DNA from: Clostridiales bacterium
GTDB lineage: Bacteria > Bacillota > Clostridia > Christensenellales > UBA1242
Length of the DNA: 64,000 nucleotides
NCBI GenBank assembly: GCA_003524095.1
Contig: DOEE01000001.1
Coordinates: forward strand, 107,970-171,969
Direction: 5' to 3'
Shown: piece after piece, positions 1-7,640 of the stretch
How positions within the stretch are numbered: the first letter of the stretch is position 1
Layout of the letters: every line of letters starts with the position of its first letter
Program-made: the position numbers and the translations under genes
Notes under the pieces: model-generated
The model's input: the letters and a program-made list of their open reading frames with translations, nothing else
Told to the model about the DNA's origin: nothing
Databases searched by the model: none

Positions 1-2083
1 CTTTTGATTTATTGTTGTTTAACAATAAAATACATGCACTAACGCCAGTAGAAAAGAATATTCCTTGAGGTAATGTAATAACACATTCAATTTTATCTGA
101 TTCAACCAATTTTTTTCGCATTTCAGCTTCTTTTCCGCTATGGAATAAAACACCTTGAGGTAGAATAATTGCACATCGGCCTGTTTTAGGATTCATTGAA
201 CATACCATATGTTGAAGCCAAGCAAAATCAGCACTTGAATCAGAAGGTGAGCCCCAGATATTTCTTCCATAAGCATCATTTGCGAATTGATCTGCTCCCC
301 ATTTATCTAAACCAAATGGTGGGTTAGCAATCACACAATCAAAAGTTTGCACTTTACCTGATTTCAAGAATTTTGGATATCTTAAAGTATCTCCCTGTAA
401 AATTTTGAAGTCTTTTGCTCCATGTAAAAACAAATTCATTCTTGCGATAGCAGATGTTGCAAGATTTTTTTCTTGGCCATAAATTCTACCATAAGTCAAT
501 TTGTCATTGTTAATGTGATGTATAGCTTCAATAAGCATTCCGCCTGTACCACATGCAGGGTCATAAACTTCTTCTCTTGGTTGAGGATTAAGTAAATTAA
601 CTAGCAATTTAACTATTGGTCTAGGCGTAAAAAATTCTCCTGCGTTTTTCTTTGAAAGATCTGCAAATTTCTTTAATAGGTATTCATAAGCATCTCCCAT
701 AACATCTGCTGAGTAATTGTTATTTCCAACTTTGATAGATGACATATGTTCAATTAAATCTTTTAATCTGTCATCTGAAAGTTTTGTTTTATCACTCCAG
801 CTTGCATCATCAAAGGAACTAAATACACCACTTAAAGTGTCTGGGTTGGCCCTTTCAATACCACTCATCGCATTAACAATAGCAGATCCTACATTTGAAC
901 TTACATTTCTAACATCATTCCAATGGCATCCATCAGGAATTACAAATGAATGTTGGTCAGCAAATTTCGCATATTCAATATCTCCACCAGATTCATTAAG
1001 CGCAAGTTCTGTTTCTTCATCATAAACATCTGATATTCTCTTGAAAAACAATATCGGTGTTACGTATGATTTGTATTCATCTTGATTTATTGGACCTCTT
1101 AAAATATTGCAAGCTTCAAATAAGTGATTAAAAAGCTTTCTACTTGAAGTTTCTTCAGCCGTTATTTCACTTTCTTCAAAATCAAGATCTGCATTTTCCA
1201 TTGCATCTTTTATCATTTGTTGTCTTACTCCTCTTTTTATTTCTTTTTTATTTGTTTTGATTGACACCGTTCCAATGTTGTTTTGTTTTTCCATTAAAGA
1301 TGGATATCTATTTTCAAATTCAAGTAATATATTTAATAAATTTTCATCTAAGAATGTTATTGCATGTTTTCTTAATTCGATTGGTATTCCATAATAAGCT
1401 TCGGCTATGCCACCAGTGATTGCGGCAAGCGTGTCGCTATCGCCTCCAATAGAGATTGCGTTTCTTATTGCATCTTCAAAATTTTTTGATTCCAAAAAAG
1501 CTTCAATAGCTTGTGGTACTGTTCCTTGACATGTTTCATTAAATTTGTATGTATCCCTAATATCACTAAGCTTAAAGTTCATTGGATAATAATGCTCGTT
1601 AATATAATCGCGAATTTCAAGGATGTTTTTGCCGCTTTTAGCTAGGAATATTGCAACAGCAGTTGCTTCGGCACCTTTTATTCCTTGTGGATGGTTGTGT
1701 GTTATTTCCGTTACTTTCTTTGAAAGTTCAATTGCTTCATTTATTGAATTAGCAACAAATCCGCATGCACTTACACGCATTGCAGCACCATTGCCGAAGC
1801 TGTTATATGGTTTTGGATTATCGCTAAACATCCATCTGTAAAACATTCCGCCATAGCCACAATTTTTATAATTTCTACCAATGTTTTGCATTGACTTTAT
1901 TGTAATTTCACTTAAATTAGTATATTTGCCATCTGACAACAATAAAGCTTTTGCAACTGCCAAAGACATAACTGTGTCGTCTGTAAAATTGCACTTGTAG
2001 TTTAATAATTCAAAATCTTTAGTTTTTATATTGTTCCACTCAAATCTTGAGCCAGCAATATCTCCTATAATCGCACCTAACAT
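1..2083 (-). CDS. ADP-ribosylglycohydrolase fused to type I restriction methylase HsdM (3' end outside window)
   Basis: One uninterrupted minus-strand frame, at least 694 residues and running off the left edge. Residues 1 to about 255 are an ADP-ribosylglycohydrolase (DraG/ARH family): it begins MLGAIIGDIAGSRFE, has the metal-site motifs FTDDT near residue 34 and GGDSDT near 213, and GNGAAMRVSACG in between. A linker follows, with Met codons at about residues 290 and 295 that could be an internal HsdM start. From there the protein is HsdM: helical N-terminal domain, SAM motif I DPACGTGGM near 507 and catalytic motif IV NPPF near 587. I checked the frame at several points (start, GGDSDT, junction, motif I, NPPF, left edge) and all agree. 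The start ATG has an upstream GAGAGG ribosome site and lies 13 bases after the TRD gene, so the two are one operon. HsdM normally methylates adenine within a type I R-M complex. The ADP-ribosyl hydrolase part is unexpected and may remove ADP-ribose from protein or DNA. Roughly the last 100 residues of HsdM are missing. Confidence 0.9.
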   Translation of the reverse strand, partial: MLGAIIGDIAGSRFEWNNIKTKDFELLNYKCNFTDDTVMSLAVAKALLLSDGKYTNLSEITIKSMQNIGRNYKNCGYGGMFYRWMFSDNPKPYNSFGNGAAMRVSACGFVANSINEAIELSKKVTEITHNHPQGIKGAEATAVAIFLAKSGKNILEIRDYINEHYYPMNFKLSDIRDTYKFNETCQGTVPQAIEAFLESKNFEDAIRNAISIGGDSDTLAAITGGIAEAYYGIPIELRKHAITFLDENLLNILLEFENRYPSLMEKQNNIGTVSIKTNKKEIKRGVRQQMIKDAMENADLDFEESEITAEETSSRKLFNHLFEACNILRGPINQDEYKSYVTPILFFKRISDVYDEETELALNESGGDIEYAKFADQHSFVIPDGCHWNDVRNVSSNVGSAIVNAMSGIERANPDTLSGVFSSFDDASWSDKTKLSDDRLKDLIEHMSSIKVGNNNYSADVMGDAYEYLLKKFADLSKKNAGEFFTPRPIVKLLVNLLNPQPREEVYDPACGTGGMLIEAIHHINNDKLTYGRIYGQEKNLATSAIARMNLFLHGAKDFKILQGDTLRYPKFLKSGKVQTFDCVIANPPFGLDKWGADQFANDAYGRNIWGSPSDSSADFAWLQHMVCSMNPKTGRCAIILPQGVLFHSGKEAEMRKKLVESDKIECVITLPQGIFFSTGVSACILLLNNNKSK

Positions 2084-2096
2084 TTTATCCTCTCTT

Positions 2097-3677
2097 TTAA
2101 TATAATTTCATTTTGACGCTATTTTTTATTTTGGCCCAAGCGTCATTTGCCGCTGCAATAGTTTCTTTGTATAGCTTTAATCCAGCATTGTATTCGTTTG
2201 CAATATCTAATTGATCATCAAGTGGTGGAGTTGGAACTTCCAATTCACAAATGTCTTGATAATTAATATTCACAATAGATGTTCCTCTTTGTAAGCTTTT
2301 TATCAATTTCATACCTGTTTCAGATTCCAAGAATAATTTTAGATAAGTACCATTCAAAATTCTTGAATTTGGTCTAATGACACAAAGGTTTGAAGATGCA
2401 ATGCACATCTTATCTTGTTTTTCAAAAACACCTACTTTTACAGCAAATCCTTTGGTTGCAATTAAAACATCGCCATCTTCAAGCAAATATCTTGAAATTT
2501 TTCTTTCTTCTTCGTTGATTGTGTCAAGATTTTCATAATCAATTCCAGTGTCAGAAATATTAGATATATTTATAACTGAAACATTACCATCGTCAACTTT
2601 TTCTGTAATAGCTTTACCTCTAAAAACATCAGACACTTCAATTAATTTTGCTTTTTTAACAGAAGATGATTTATATTCTATTATTGATTCATCCGTAAAA
2701 GAGAAAACCATATCAACATTCCAAACGTTCATACTTTCAAGCTCATCTGAGAAAATTAGTCTATTATCGCTTTCATACAATCTTTTGTTTTCTAGTTCAT
2801 ATTTTTTTACACAAACATCTTCAGTAAAGCCGTTTGAAAAAGATAAAATGTATGTGTTTATTGCCATATATGGATAAAAAAGTTTAGTTGGAAGGGACGC
2901 TATTTCGTTAATTTTGTAAGTATGCTGTATATAATTTCTTAGAGTTTCTGCATCACCACCACCAAAGCCGATTTTTGCTGGAAGAACTATTATGAGCTTT
3001 CCACTTGGAGTTAGGTGATATAGAAGATTTTCTGTAGCAATAAAACTAAGATCTCTACTAATAAAGTCACTTTTTTCTTTGTTAGCTAAATCTCTACCGC
3101 CCATAATAGGAAAGCATAAAATCAAATCAAATTTTTTGTTTGTAAATTCATATTGATATATATTTGATTGTATAAACGTTACATTGAATTCTTCATAAAT
3201 GTATTTATATAAATCAATAAACTGTTTATTAATAATGGTGAAATAATAATTCGATTTGTTGCTTTTTACTAAATCGTATAATTCTGGACCGTATTTGTCG
3301 GCTTCACAAATAAGGATATCATTATAGTCTGACTTAACATTGCTAAACATTTGGTATGATAGAGCTTCTGGAGACACTGCGCCCATTGTATATTTTGATT
3401 GCTCAATAAGTGTTCTAACATATTCCAACAATTCTCTATTTGTGAGCTCAGAAATTCTTTCATATAAAGCATAAAACATTCTGGCATCACCATGAAAAGT
3501 AATACTAGAACAATCGTTTAATATATTTATCAAATCCATATCGTCATAAGGAGTCTTGCTGTTAAGACATTTTTTTACTTGCAAAACAGCCATGATATTA
3601 TTAATTGATTCATTCAAGTTATCACCAAGACTTCTTTCGATATTGCATAAATCCCAAAATTTTACATTGTTGTCCAT
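2097..3677 (-). CDS. Degenerate N6-methylase-like domain fused to a type I specificity (TRD) domain
   Basis: 526 residues. Residues about 90-280 resemble the Rossmann methylase core of HsdM: the order of strands is kept (FDLILCFP at 183-190, GKLIIVLP at 226-233, then INTYILSF). However the catalytic NPPF is CFPI (188-191) and no DPACGSGG SAM motif is present, so methylation by this chain is unlikely. Residues about 344-520 are one HsdS target-recognition domain with the coiled-coil spacer: LIEVSDVFRGK, then SRYLLEDGDVLIATKG, a run near LQRGTSIVNI, and PTPPLDDQLDIA. It probably supplies DNA specificity to the HsdM-containing protein encoded directly downstream (13-base gap). The start has a good AAAAAGGAGC ribosome site and a near-consensus promoter. 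An hsdR gene may lie beyond the left edge. Confidence 0.8.
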   Translation of the reverse strand: MDNNVKFWDLCNIERSLGDNLNESINNIMAVLQVKKCLNSKTPYDDMDLINILNDCSSITFHGDARMFYALYERISELTNRELLEYVRTLIEQSKYTMGAVSPEALSYQMFSNVKSDYNDILICEADKYGPELYDLVKSNKSNYYFTIINKQFIDLYKYIYEEFNVTFIQSNIYQYEFTNKKFDLILCFPIMGGRDLANKEKSDFISRDLSFIATENLLYHLTPSGKLIIVLPAKIGFGGGDAETLRNYIQHTYKINEIASLPTKLFYPYMAINTYILSFSNGFTEDVCVKKYELENKRLYESDNRLIFSDELESMNVWNVDMVFSFTDESIIEYKSSSVKKAKLIEVSDVFRGKAITEKVDDGNVSVINISNISDTGIDYENLDTINEEERKISRYLLEDGDVLIATKGFAVKVGVFEKQDKMCIASSNLCVIRPNSRILNGTYLKLFLESETGMKLIKSLQRGTSIVNINYQDICELEVPTPPLDDQLDIANEYNAGLKLYKETIAAANDAWAKIKNSVKMKLY

Positions 3678-3700
3678 AGATAATGCTCCTTTTTACGAGA

Positions 3701-3745
3701 GTAGTATACTACAAATAATTTGGTATGTCAATACTAAATAGTATT
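3701..3745 (-). promoter_or_regulatory. Promoter of the restriction-like operon with two palindromes
   Basis: On the minus strand, -35 TTGACA (3726-3731), a 17-base spacer and -10 TATACT (3703-3708). A perfect 12-base palindrome GTAGTATACTAC (3701-3712) covers the -10. A second inverted repeat AATACTA-AA-TAGTATT (3730-3745) overlaps the upstream edge of the -35. Both share an AGTAT core, as expected for binding sites of one dimeric repressor. The promoter elements are seen directly; the operator role is inferred. Confidence 0.75.
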
Positions 3746-3770
3746 TTTTTTCAAAATTTTTATTTTTTAC

Positions 3771-3799
3771 TTGGCTTTTTAATAAAAACGATTTATAGT
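3771..3799 (+). promoter_or_regulatory. Promoter for the small accessory genes
   Basis: TTGGCT (3771-3776), 17-base spacer, TATAGT (3794-3799), placed 25 bases ahead of a GTG start with an AAGGAGG site. It is divergent from the restriction-operon promoter, and the second palindrome at 3730-3745 lies between the two. Confidence 0.6.
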
Positions 3800-3824
3800 G
3801 TCACACAACGCAAGGAGGTGTGGC

Positions 3825-4226
3825 GTGAAAGCAAGATTTGTTTATAAAAAGCTAGATGCTAGGCTTGTACGTAACGCTATTGATCGTGGCGAAGGTCAAA
3901 GAGCCGAGTATGTTGTTGAAAGAACAATTTATCTTCCAAAAGAAAAGTTTATTCATTTTAGAAGTCACTTAATGGAAGATAATGATGCAATAATAACCTA
4001 CAAAAATGAAATGTATGTTGACGATAATAAAGTATGGCACGTCTTGATGTTTTGCTCAATGATCGCCGATATTATGATCCTTGTTAACAGCGAAGGATTT
4101 AATTATGCACGCTACTGCTCAATAATTTGCAATGGAGGTGAACAAGTTGAAAAACGTTATTCGACTGGTCAAAGATATCCTACAAGACCAAAAAATAACC
4201 GCAGAAGAACAACTGCATCTAAATAA
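3825..4226 (+). CDS. Small accessory protein of mobile-element type (DUF6329-like, tentative)
   Basis: 133 residues from a GTG start at 3825; AAGGAGG sits 7 bases upstream, which rules out the earlier in-frame ATG. It contains VERTIYLPKEKFIHFRSHL, a MYVDDNKVWHVLM strand and ILVNSEGFNYARYCSII. I associate this pattern with short uncharacterised proteins on Firmicutes mobile elements (I believe DUF6329, from memory). No catalytic motif is visible. The last 35 or so residues, which are rich in Arg and Lys, are read from DNA that also codes for the next gene in another frame, so the conserved part probably ends near residue 100. Confidence 0.65.
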   Translation: MKARFVYKKLDARLVRNAIDRGEGQRAEYVVERTIYLPKEKFIHFRSHLMEDNDAIITYKNEMYVDDNKVWHVLMFCSMIADIMILVNSEGFNYARYCSIICNGGEQVEKRYSTGQRYPTRPKNNRRRTTASK

Positions 4227-4386
4227 AATATGTGAACTTGAAGATAATTTTGTTAAGGGTTTCTCAAAAGATAAATGGCGAGAGTATTTTGATTTAGATA
4301 TTGAAAAAGGTCAACTTGTAAACTTACAAATTGACCAAGTGATTAAAATTACATATGAAGTTTGTAAAAAACTGTTTAAAGATTAA
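4147..4386 (+). CDS. Small hypothetical protein, TTG start, overlapping the previous gene
   Basis: 79 residues. The chosen start is TTG at 4147, because GGAGG (4134-4138) lies 8 bases before it; the in-frame ATG at 4132 overlaps that ribosome site and has none of its own. The product is charged and helical (KNVIRLVKDILQDQK ... CELEDNFVKGFSKDKWREYF ... VCKKLFKD). It overlaps the preceding gene by 80 bases in a different frame, which implies translational coupling. I do not recognise a family. Probably an accessory gene of the island. Confidence 0.6.
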   Translation: MKNVIRLVKDILQDQKITAEEQLHLNKICELEDNFVKGFSKDKWREYFDLDIEKGQLVNLQIDQVIKITYEVCKKLFKD

Positions 4387-4402
4387 AGTTATTCATAAAA
4401 CA

Positions 4403-4431
4403 TTGAGAAATATACCTAATTGTGCTATAAT
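4403..4431 (+). promoter_or_regulatory. Promoter of the DUF2971 gene
   Basis: TTGAGA (4403-4408), 17-base spacer, TATAAT (4426-4431) with an extended -10 TG two bases upstream. It lies 17 bases before the ATG at 4449, so the leader is short. Confidence 0.75.
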
Positions 4432-4448
4432 TGCATAGAGGTAATTTT

Positions 4449-5405
4449 ATGAATAAGGCTAACGAGTATTTAACTAATAAAATAAGAAATAATAATGCGT
4501 CATACAATGGCCCTAAAAGTCTATTTAAATATAGACCTTTTGATGATTATACTTTTGACATGTTTGAAAATAATTATGTTTATTTATGTCAAGCAGAAAA
4601 GCTAGATGATCCTTCAGAATGTATGGCCGAACTTAAAGTTAATGATTTATATGATTATGAGAAAAATCATTTAAAACCGAAATGCATTGAACAAATTTTT
4701 GATATGATTGTTCCATACACAAATGAAGACACTCACAATCAAGTTAAATCAATGTTAAATCAAATAATTAACCAAAAAGGAACAATTTATCCAAAAGACA
4801 TTCTAGAGTTAACAATGTATATTCAACCCATGTATCCTAATACTAATTTAGCTCCGTTAGTAAATTATATTGCAAGTATTCCTCAATTACTAGACAAACC
4901 GGAAGTCGATGAACAATTTAAAACCTTCCTTGCTGTTGCTATGGAAGCTAGACAAAAACTAGGTATTTGTTCTCTAAGTGAGACCGAGAATAATAAAGAA
5001 ATGTGGAATAATTATGCCAATAATAATTCAGGTTACTGCATTGAATATGATGTATCTGATTATGAATTTAATAAAGACATCTTACCAGTTGTATACAAAG
5101 ATGATAGAAATTGTAATGTAATAACTCAATTAATAAACATGTTTATTAATGATATGATTTATAATTTTTCTGATAAACAAATAAAAACAGACATTTCACA
5201 ATATATTAGCTTATTTGTGACAAAGAATCTTATATGGGAATATCAAAAAGAATGGCGATTGATCGGCAATGCTGGTGAAAAAGCGAAAGCTCCCCAAATT
5301 AAGAATGTTTATTTAGGATATAATGTAAGCAGTGAAAATGAAAAGAAAATACATGACTATTTCAAGGACACCGATGTTAATATTATAAAAATGACTAAAA
5401 AATAG
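4449..5405 (+). CDS. DUF2971 domain protein
   Basis: 318 residues; the ATG at 4449 is chosen for the GAGGT site 7 bases upstream rather than an earlier in-frame ATG. The N-terminus LFKYRPFDDYTFDMFENNYVYL, the early DDPSE, the central ICSLSETENNKEMWNNYANNNSGYCIEYD and the later LIWEYQKEWRLIG are the standard landmarks of DUF2971, a cytoplasmic family of unknown activity often found on genomic islands and near defence genes. It has its own strong promoter and is the last gene before the tRNA-derived boundary. A role in defence is only suggested by location. Confidence 0.8.
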   Translation: MNKANEYLTNKIRNNNASYNGPKSLFKYRPFDDYTFDMFENNYVYLCQAEKLDDPSECMAELKVNDLYDYEKNHLKPKCIEQIFDMIVPYTNEDTHNQVKSMLNQIINQKGTIYPKDILELTMYIQPMYPNTNLAPLVNYIASIPQLLDKPEVDEQFKTFLAVAMEARQKLGICSLSETENNKEMWNNYANNNSGYCIEYDVSDYEFNKDILPVVYKDDRNCNVITQLINMFINDMIYNFSDKQIKTDISQYISLFVTKNLIWEYQKEWRLIGNAGEKAKAPQIKNVYLGYNVSSENEKKIHDYFKDTDVNIIKMTKK

Positions 5406-5411
5406 CCGAGA

Positions 5412-5459
5412 GTACCCAAAGTCAAAAATTGCCTAAAATTGTACCCAAATAGTGCCCAA
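5412..5459 (+). repeat. Three GTRCCCAA direct repeats next to the tRNA fragment
   Basis: GTACCCAAA at 5412-5420, GTACCCAAA at 5441-5449 and GTGCCCAA at 5452-5459. Short direct repeats 120-170 bases inside the end of an integrated element are typical arm-type binding sites of tyrosine integrases. Their place just inside the tRNA remnant supports that reading, but no binding is shown by the sequence. Confidence 0.5.
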
Positions 5460-5581
5460 GTTTTAGGTATGCGCAAGAAAAGATATAGAAATTGATATAG
5501 TTTTTGCTTGATTTGAAAGATATTTTGAGTGATATTGTGCAAATAGATATATAAAATGAGAAAAAATTAAGATTTTGAGCG

Positions 5582-5636
5582 CTCCTAAGCGATAGGTCGA
5601 AGGTTCAAATCCTTTTAGTCACACCAATTTTTAGAA
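5582..5636 (+). other. 3' half of a tRNA-Arg(CCU) gene; island attachment site
   Basis: Begins in the anticodon loop CTCCTAA (anticodon CCU), then GCGAT (3' side of the anticodon stem), AGGTC variable loop, a T-arm GAAGG-TTCAAAT-CCTTT, the acceptor 3' strand TAGTCAC, discriminator A and encoded CCA ending at 5636. The bases to the left do not form the matching anticodon stem, D-arm or acceptor 5' strand (expected GTGACTA). It is therefore only the 3' portion, as left at one end of an element inserted in a tRNA gene. The intact tRNA copy should lie at the other end of the island, to the left of this window. Confidence 0.75.
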
Positions 5637-5679
5637 AGACCAAGAAATTTGGTCTTTTAATTTTATTAAGGAGTTAATA

Positions 5680-6354
5680 TTGGAGAAGTTTAAGCACATT
5701 TTGTTTGAATATAGTACATTACTTATAATTATTGCAATGTTTCTTATTATAAAATTATTTTTTTACACAGAAATGAATTCTCAAATTTTTGCAATTGCTA
5801 TATTTATTATTTACTTAAGACATCACCATTTAGGCTCTGAAGTAGAAGTCGAAGAAGCTCCGCATGGTTGTTTTACAAAATCTATAAGTAGAAAATTTCT
5901 ATATTGGCTTGATATTCCGACTTACATTATAGCATTTCTTTTCATTCTTGATATTACAAACTTTTTCTTGTCTTTGTTAATATTTATCATATGGTTTATC
6001 ATAACTGATTTCTTACGGGTTAGATATACAATTTATGGGACATATATTAGCAGATGGTTTTATACTTCAAAAATTAATATAAATAATAGTAAGTGGGAAC
6101 TTCATAATGCAGACAAAGATCCTTTCCCATCTATTCCTCATATGCATTCAAAAAATTATCCATTAAAATTAAACATATATACAGGCGAAATTTATGACAA
6201 ACGAACAAAAAAATTTATAACTACAGCAAATAAAAAGGAATTAAAAAAACTTTGGGAAGATGAAAAATTTAAACAAGCAGTTATGGATGCTAGAAGGGTA
6301 TATTTAGGAGAACATCCAAAAATTAAATTACCTAAAATTCCAACATTTAATTAA
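5680..6354 (+). CDS. Uncharacterised membrane protein
   Basis: 224 residues from a TTG start with AAGGAG nine bases upstream. The N-terminal part has about four hydrophobic segments (roughly residues 11-28, 33-47, 78-95 and 96-112), followed by a soluble C-terminal half containing DPFPSIPHMHSKNYPLKLNI and YTGEIYDKRTKKFI, then a helical KKELKKLWEDEKFKQAVMDARR. I do not recognise the family. The PHMH and TGEIYD stretch looks like a distinct small domain. It follows the tRNA remnant by 43 bases and ends at a bidirectional terminator. Confidence 0.7.
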   Translation: MEKFKHILFEYSTLLIIIAMFLIIKLFFYTEMNSQIFAIAIFIIYLRHHHLGSEVEVEEAPHGCFTKSISRKFLYWLDIPTYIIAFLFILDITNFFLSLLIFIIWFIITDFLRVRYTIYGTYISRWFYTSKININNSKWELHNADKDPFPSIPHMHSKNYPLKLNIYTGEIYDKRTKKFITTANKKELKKLWEDEKFKQAVMDARRVYLGEHPKIKLPKIPTFN

Positions 6355-6360
6355 AATAAA

Positions 6361-6386
6361 AGGACGACTTGTTTAGTCGTCTTTTT
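6361..6386. terminator. Bidirectional intrinsic terminator
   Basis: GACGACT (6363-6369), loop, AGTCGTC (6375-6381), followed by a T-run and preceded by an A-rich run. It serves the two convergent genes and overlaps the stop codon of the minus-strand one. Confidence 0.85.
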
Positions 6387-7122
6387 GTGTGTTAATAGGT
6401 CTTGGTATTAAAAATATCCTTTTTTCAAATTTGTCTATTTTGTCAACGGTTAGTACCATTATATTTTCACTATCTAAATATTCTTGTTTTATAGGAAATG
6501 ATAATTTAACAATTGTTGCTTCATTCATATTATCTCTTGGGTTAAATGGCTCAAATTGGTTTTTTGTTGCTTTTATGGGTTTAAAATCAGTTTTTAAGGT
6601 TTCTGCATTTTCTATAGACTGTGTTGTATATTCAGTTGCAAAATCTATGCCAGTTTCAATAGCATCCATTACTCCATATTCTAAACTTCCATCCACGGTT
6701 CCACCAACTAATAAACCTATTGAAGTTTGAAGAGTAATAGTCGCAAGGCTATTAAAAAAGACTTGCATTTTACTTTTAGATTTAAGATTAACACTTTTTA
6801 ATGTAAACATTTCTGATTTCATAGTGATTTTATTTATGTAATTATCAGTATTTCTTTGTTCTATTGATACTAATAAGTTTAGTGTATATTCAGATAATTT
6901 ATCTCCATCTTCATCAAATTCATGTTCAGACGTTTCTGTTTTATCAACTGACAATCCTACAACTTTTATAAAAACCTCATCTGCAAATCTTACTTCTTCA
7001 TTTAGATAAACGTTTAAATCTTGTGGTTTTTTGTCCTTATTAAATATCGGTATAAGTATTAAACTACATATAAACAATACCAAAATAATACCACAAGTTA
7101 TTTTAACCTTAGTTTTATTCAT
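6373..7122 (-). CDS. Membrane-anchored extracytoplasmic protein, unknown function
   Basis: 249 residues. A single N-terminal hydrophobic segment (about residues 8-26), without a lipobox Cys, anchors an extracytoplasmic beta-rich region with alternating strands (NVYLNEEVRFADEVFIKVVGLSV, LNLLVSIEQRNTDNYINKITM). A Gly/Ala-rich hydrophobic patch follows in the middle (TLQTSIGLLVGGTVDGSLEYG). The overall pattern recalls DUF4352-like Ig-fold lipoproteins, but no diagnostic motif is present. TGAGGTG gives a good ribosome site. Confidence 0.65.
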   Translation of the reverse strand: MNKTKVKITCGIILVLFICSLILIPIFNKDKKPQDLNVYLNEEVRFADEVFIKVVGLSVDKTETSEHEFDEDGDKLSEYTLNLLVSIEQRNTDNYINKITMKSEMFTLKSVNLKSKSKMQVFFNSLATITLQTSIGLLVGGTVDGSLEYGVMDAIETGIDFATEYTTQSIENAETLKTDFKPIKATKNQFEPFNPRDNMNEATIVKLSFPIKQEYLDSENIMVLTVDKIDKFEKRIFLIPRPINTQKDD

Positions 7123-7176
7123 AATTCACCTCAATATATATTATACATTATTTTGATAAAATTTTATATATCTACA

Positions 7177-7206
7177 ACAAAAAACTAAGAGATTTTACTC
7201 TCCTAG
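7177..7206 (-). terminator. Intrinsic terminator after the integrase remnant
   Basis: Read on the minus strand, CTAGGAGA, a six-base loop and TCTCTTAG (7185-7206, one G-U pair) are followed by six or more T. It sits just after the stop codon of the integrase remnant. Confidence 0.7.
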
Positions 7207-7213
7207 CTTTAAC

Positions 7214-7390
7214 TTATTCAAATATTTTATTTATTATCTCACTTGCATGGATATCGCTGTTCTTTAGGAAATGACTGTAGAAGTCGCTGGTGGTTGAGGC
7301 TTTGCTATGGCCAGCTCTGGCTGATACTGTTTTCATATCTACACCTGCCATTAGTTGCAAGTTATTATGTATAGCAATGCGACGCGAACC
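7214..7390 (-). pseudogene. C-terminal remnant of a tyrosine integrase
   Basis: Only about 58 codons remain. They read ...RRIAIHNNLQLMAGVDMK, then TVSARAGHSKASTTSDFYSH, ending HASEIINKIFE and stop. This is the end of a phage/ICE tyrosine recombinase: the GHS box, STTSDFYSH with the catalytic Tyr, and the usual tail. The upstream catalytic part is missing, being cut off exactly where the IS200-like fragment begins at 7391. It could be the decayed integrase of an earlier element at this site; it cannot be active. Confidence 0.8.
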
Positions 7391-7571
7391 TTATTTCTTA
7401 AATGGGTCTATAACTTCTGTGATTGCTATTTGTTCTGCAATTTTATCTTCTTTCATTTGGTTCGCTATGTACTCCTTAATTTTTTGTGTATTCTTTCCTG
7501 CTGTATTTTGGTGTAAAAACTATATAGTATTTACAATTCCATTTTGGATGTGCTATACCATCTTCGTTCAT
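7391..7571 (-). pseudogene. Internally deleted IS200-family transposase tnpA
   Basis: The 5' part reads MNEDGIAHPKWNCKYYIVF then TPKYSRKE, the typical start of the Y1 transposase. In another frame the 3' part reads IKEYIANQMKEDKIAEQIAI then TEVIDPFKK and stop, its typical end. The roughly 100 residues between them, with the HUH metal site and catalytic Tyr, are missing and the two parts are out of frame. It is therefore inactive. Confidence 0.75.
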
Positions 7572-7574
7572 GAA

Positions 7575-7640
7575 CAAAAATACTCTCCTTTATTTATTTT
7601 GGTGTCGCAATTACCATTGTAACAAAGGAGAGTATTTTTG
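7575..7640 (-). promoter_or_regulatory. Leader hairpin that hides the tnpA ribosome site
   Basis: A perfect 17-base inverted repeat (7575-7591 against 7624-7640) around a 32-base loop. Its downstream arm on the minus strand contains AAAGGAG, the ribosome site of the tnpA remnant, four bases before the ATG at 7571. IS200 is known to repress its own transposase by such a structure. Confidence 0.65.

Noticed and set aside
1..2083. Two separate adjoining genes (ADP-ribosylglycohydrolase and hsdM)
   Set aside because: The frame is continuous with no stop at the junction, and the Met codons near residues 290 and 295 have no clear ribosome site ahead of them; an internal start cannot be fully excluded.
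5582..5636. A complete tRNA gene
   Set aside because: Only the part from the anticodon loop to CCA is present; the bases to the left cannot form the anticodon stem, D-arm or acceptor strand.
7290..7622. A + strand protein of about 110 residues
   Set aside because: It is the antisense reading of the integrase and IS200 remnants, which match known proteins on the minus strand.
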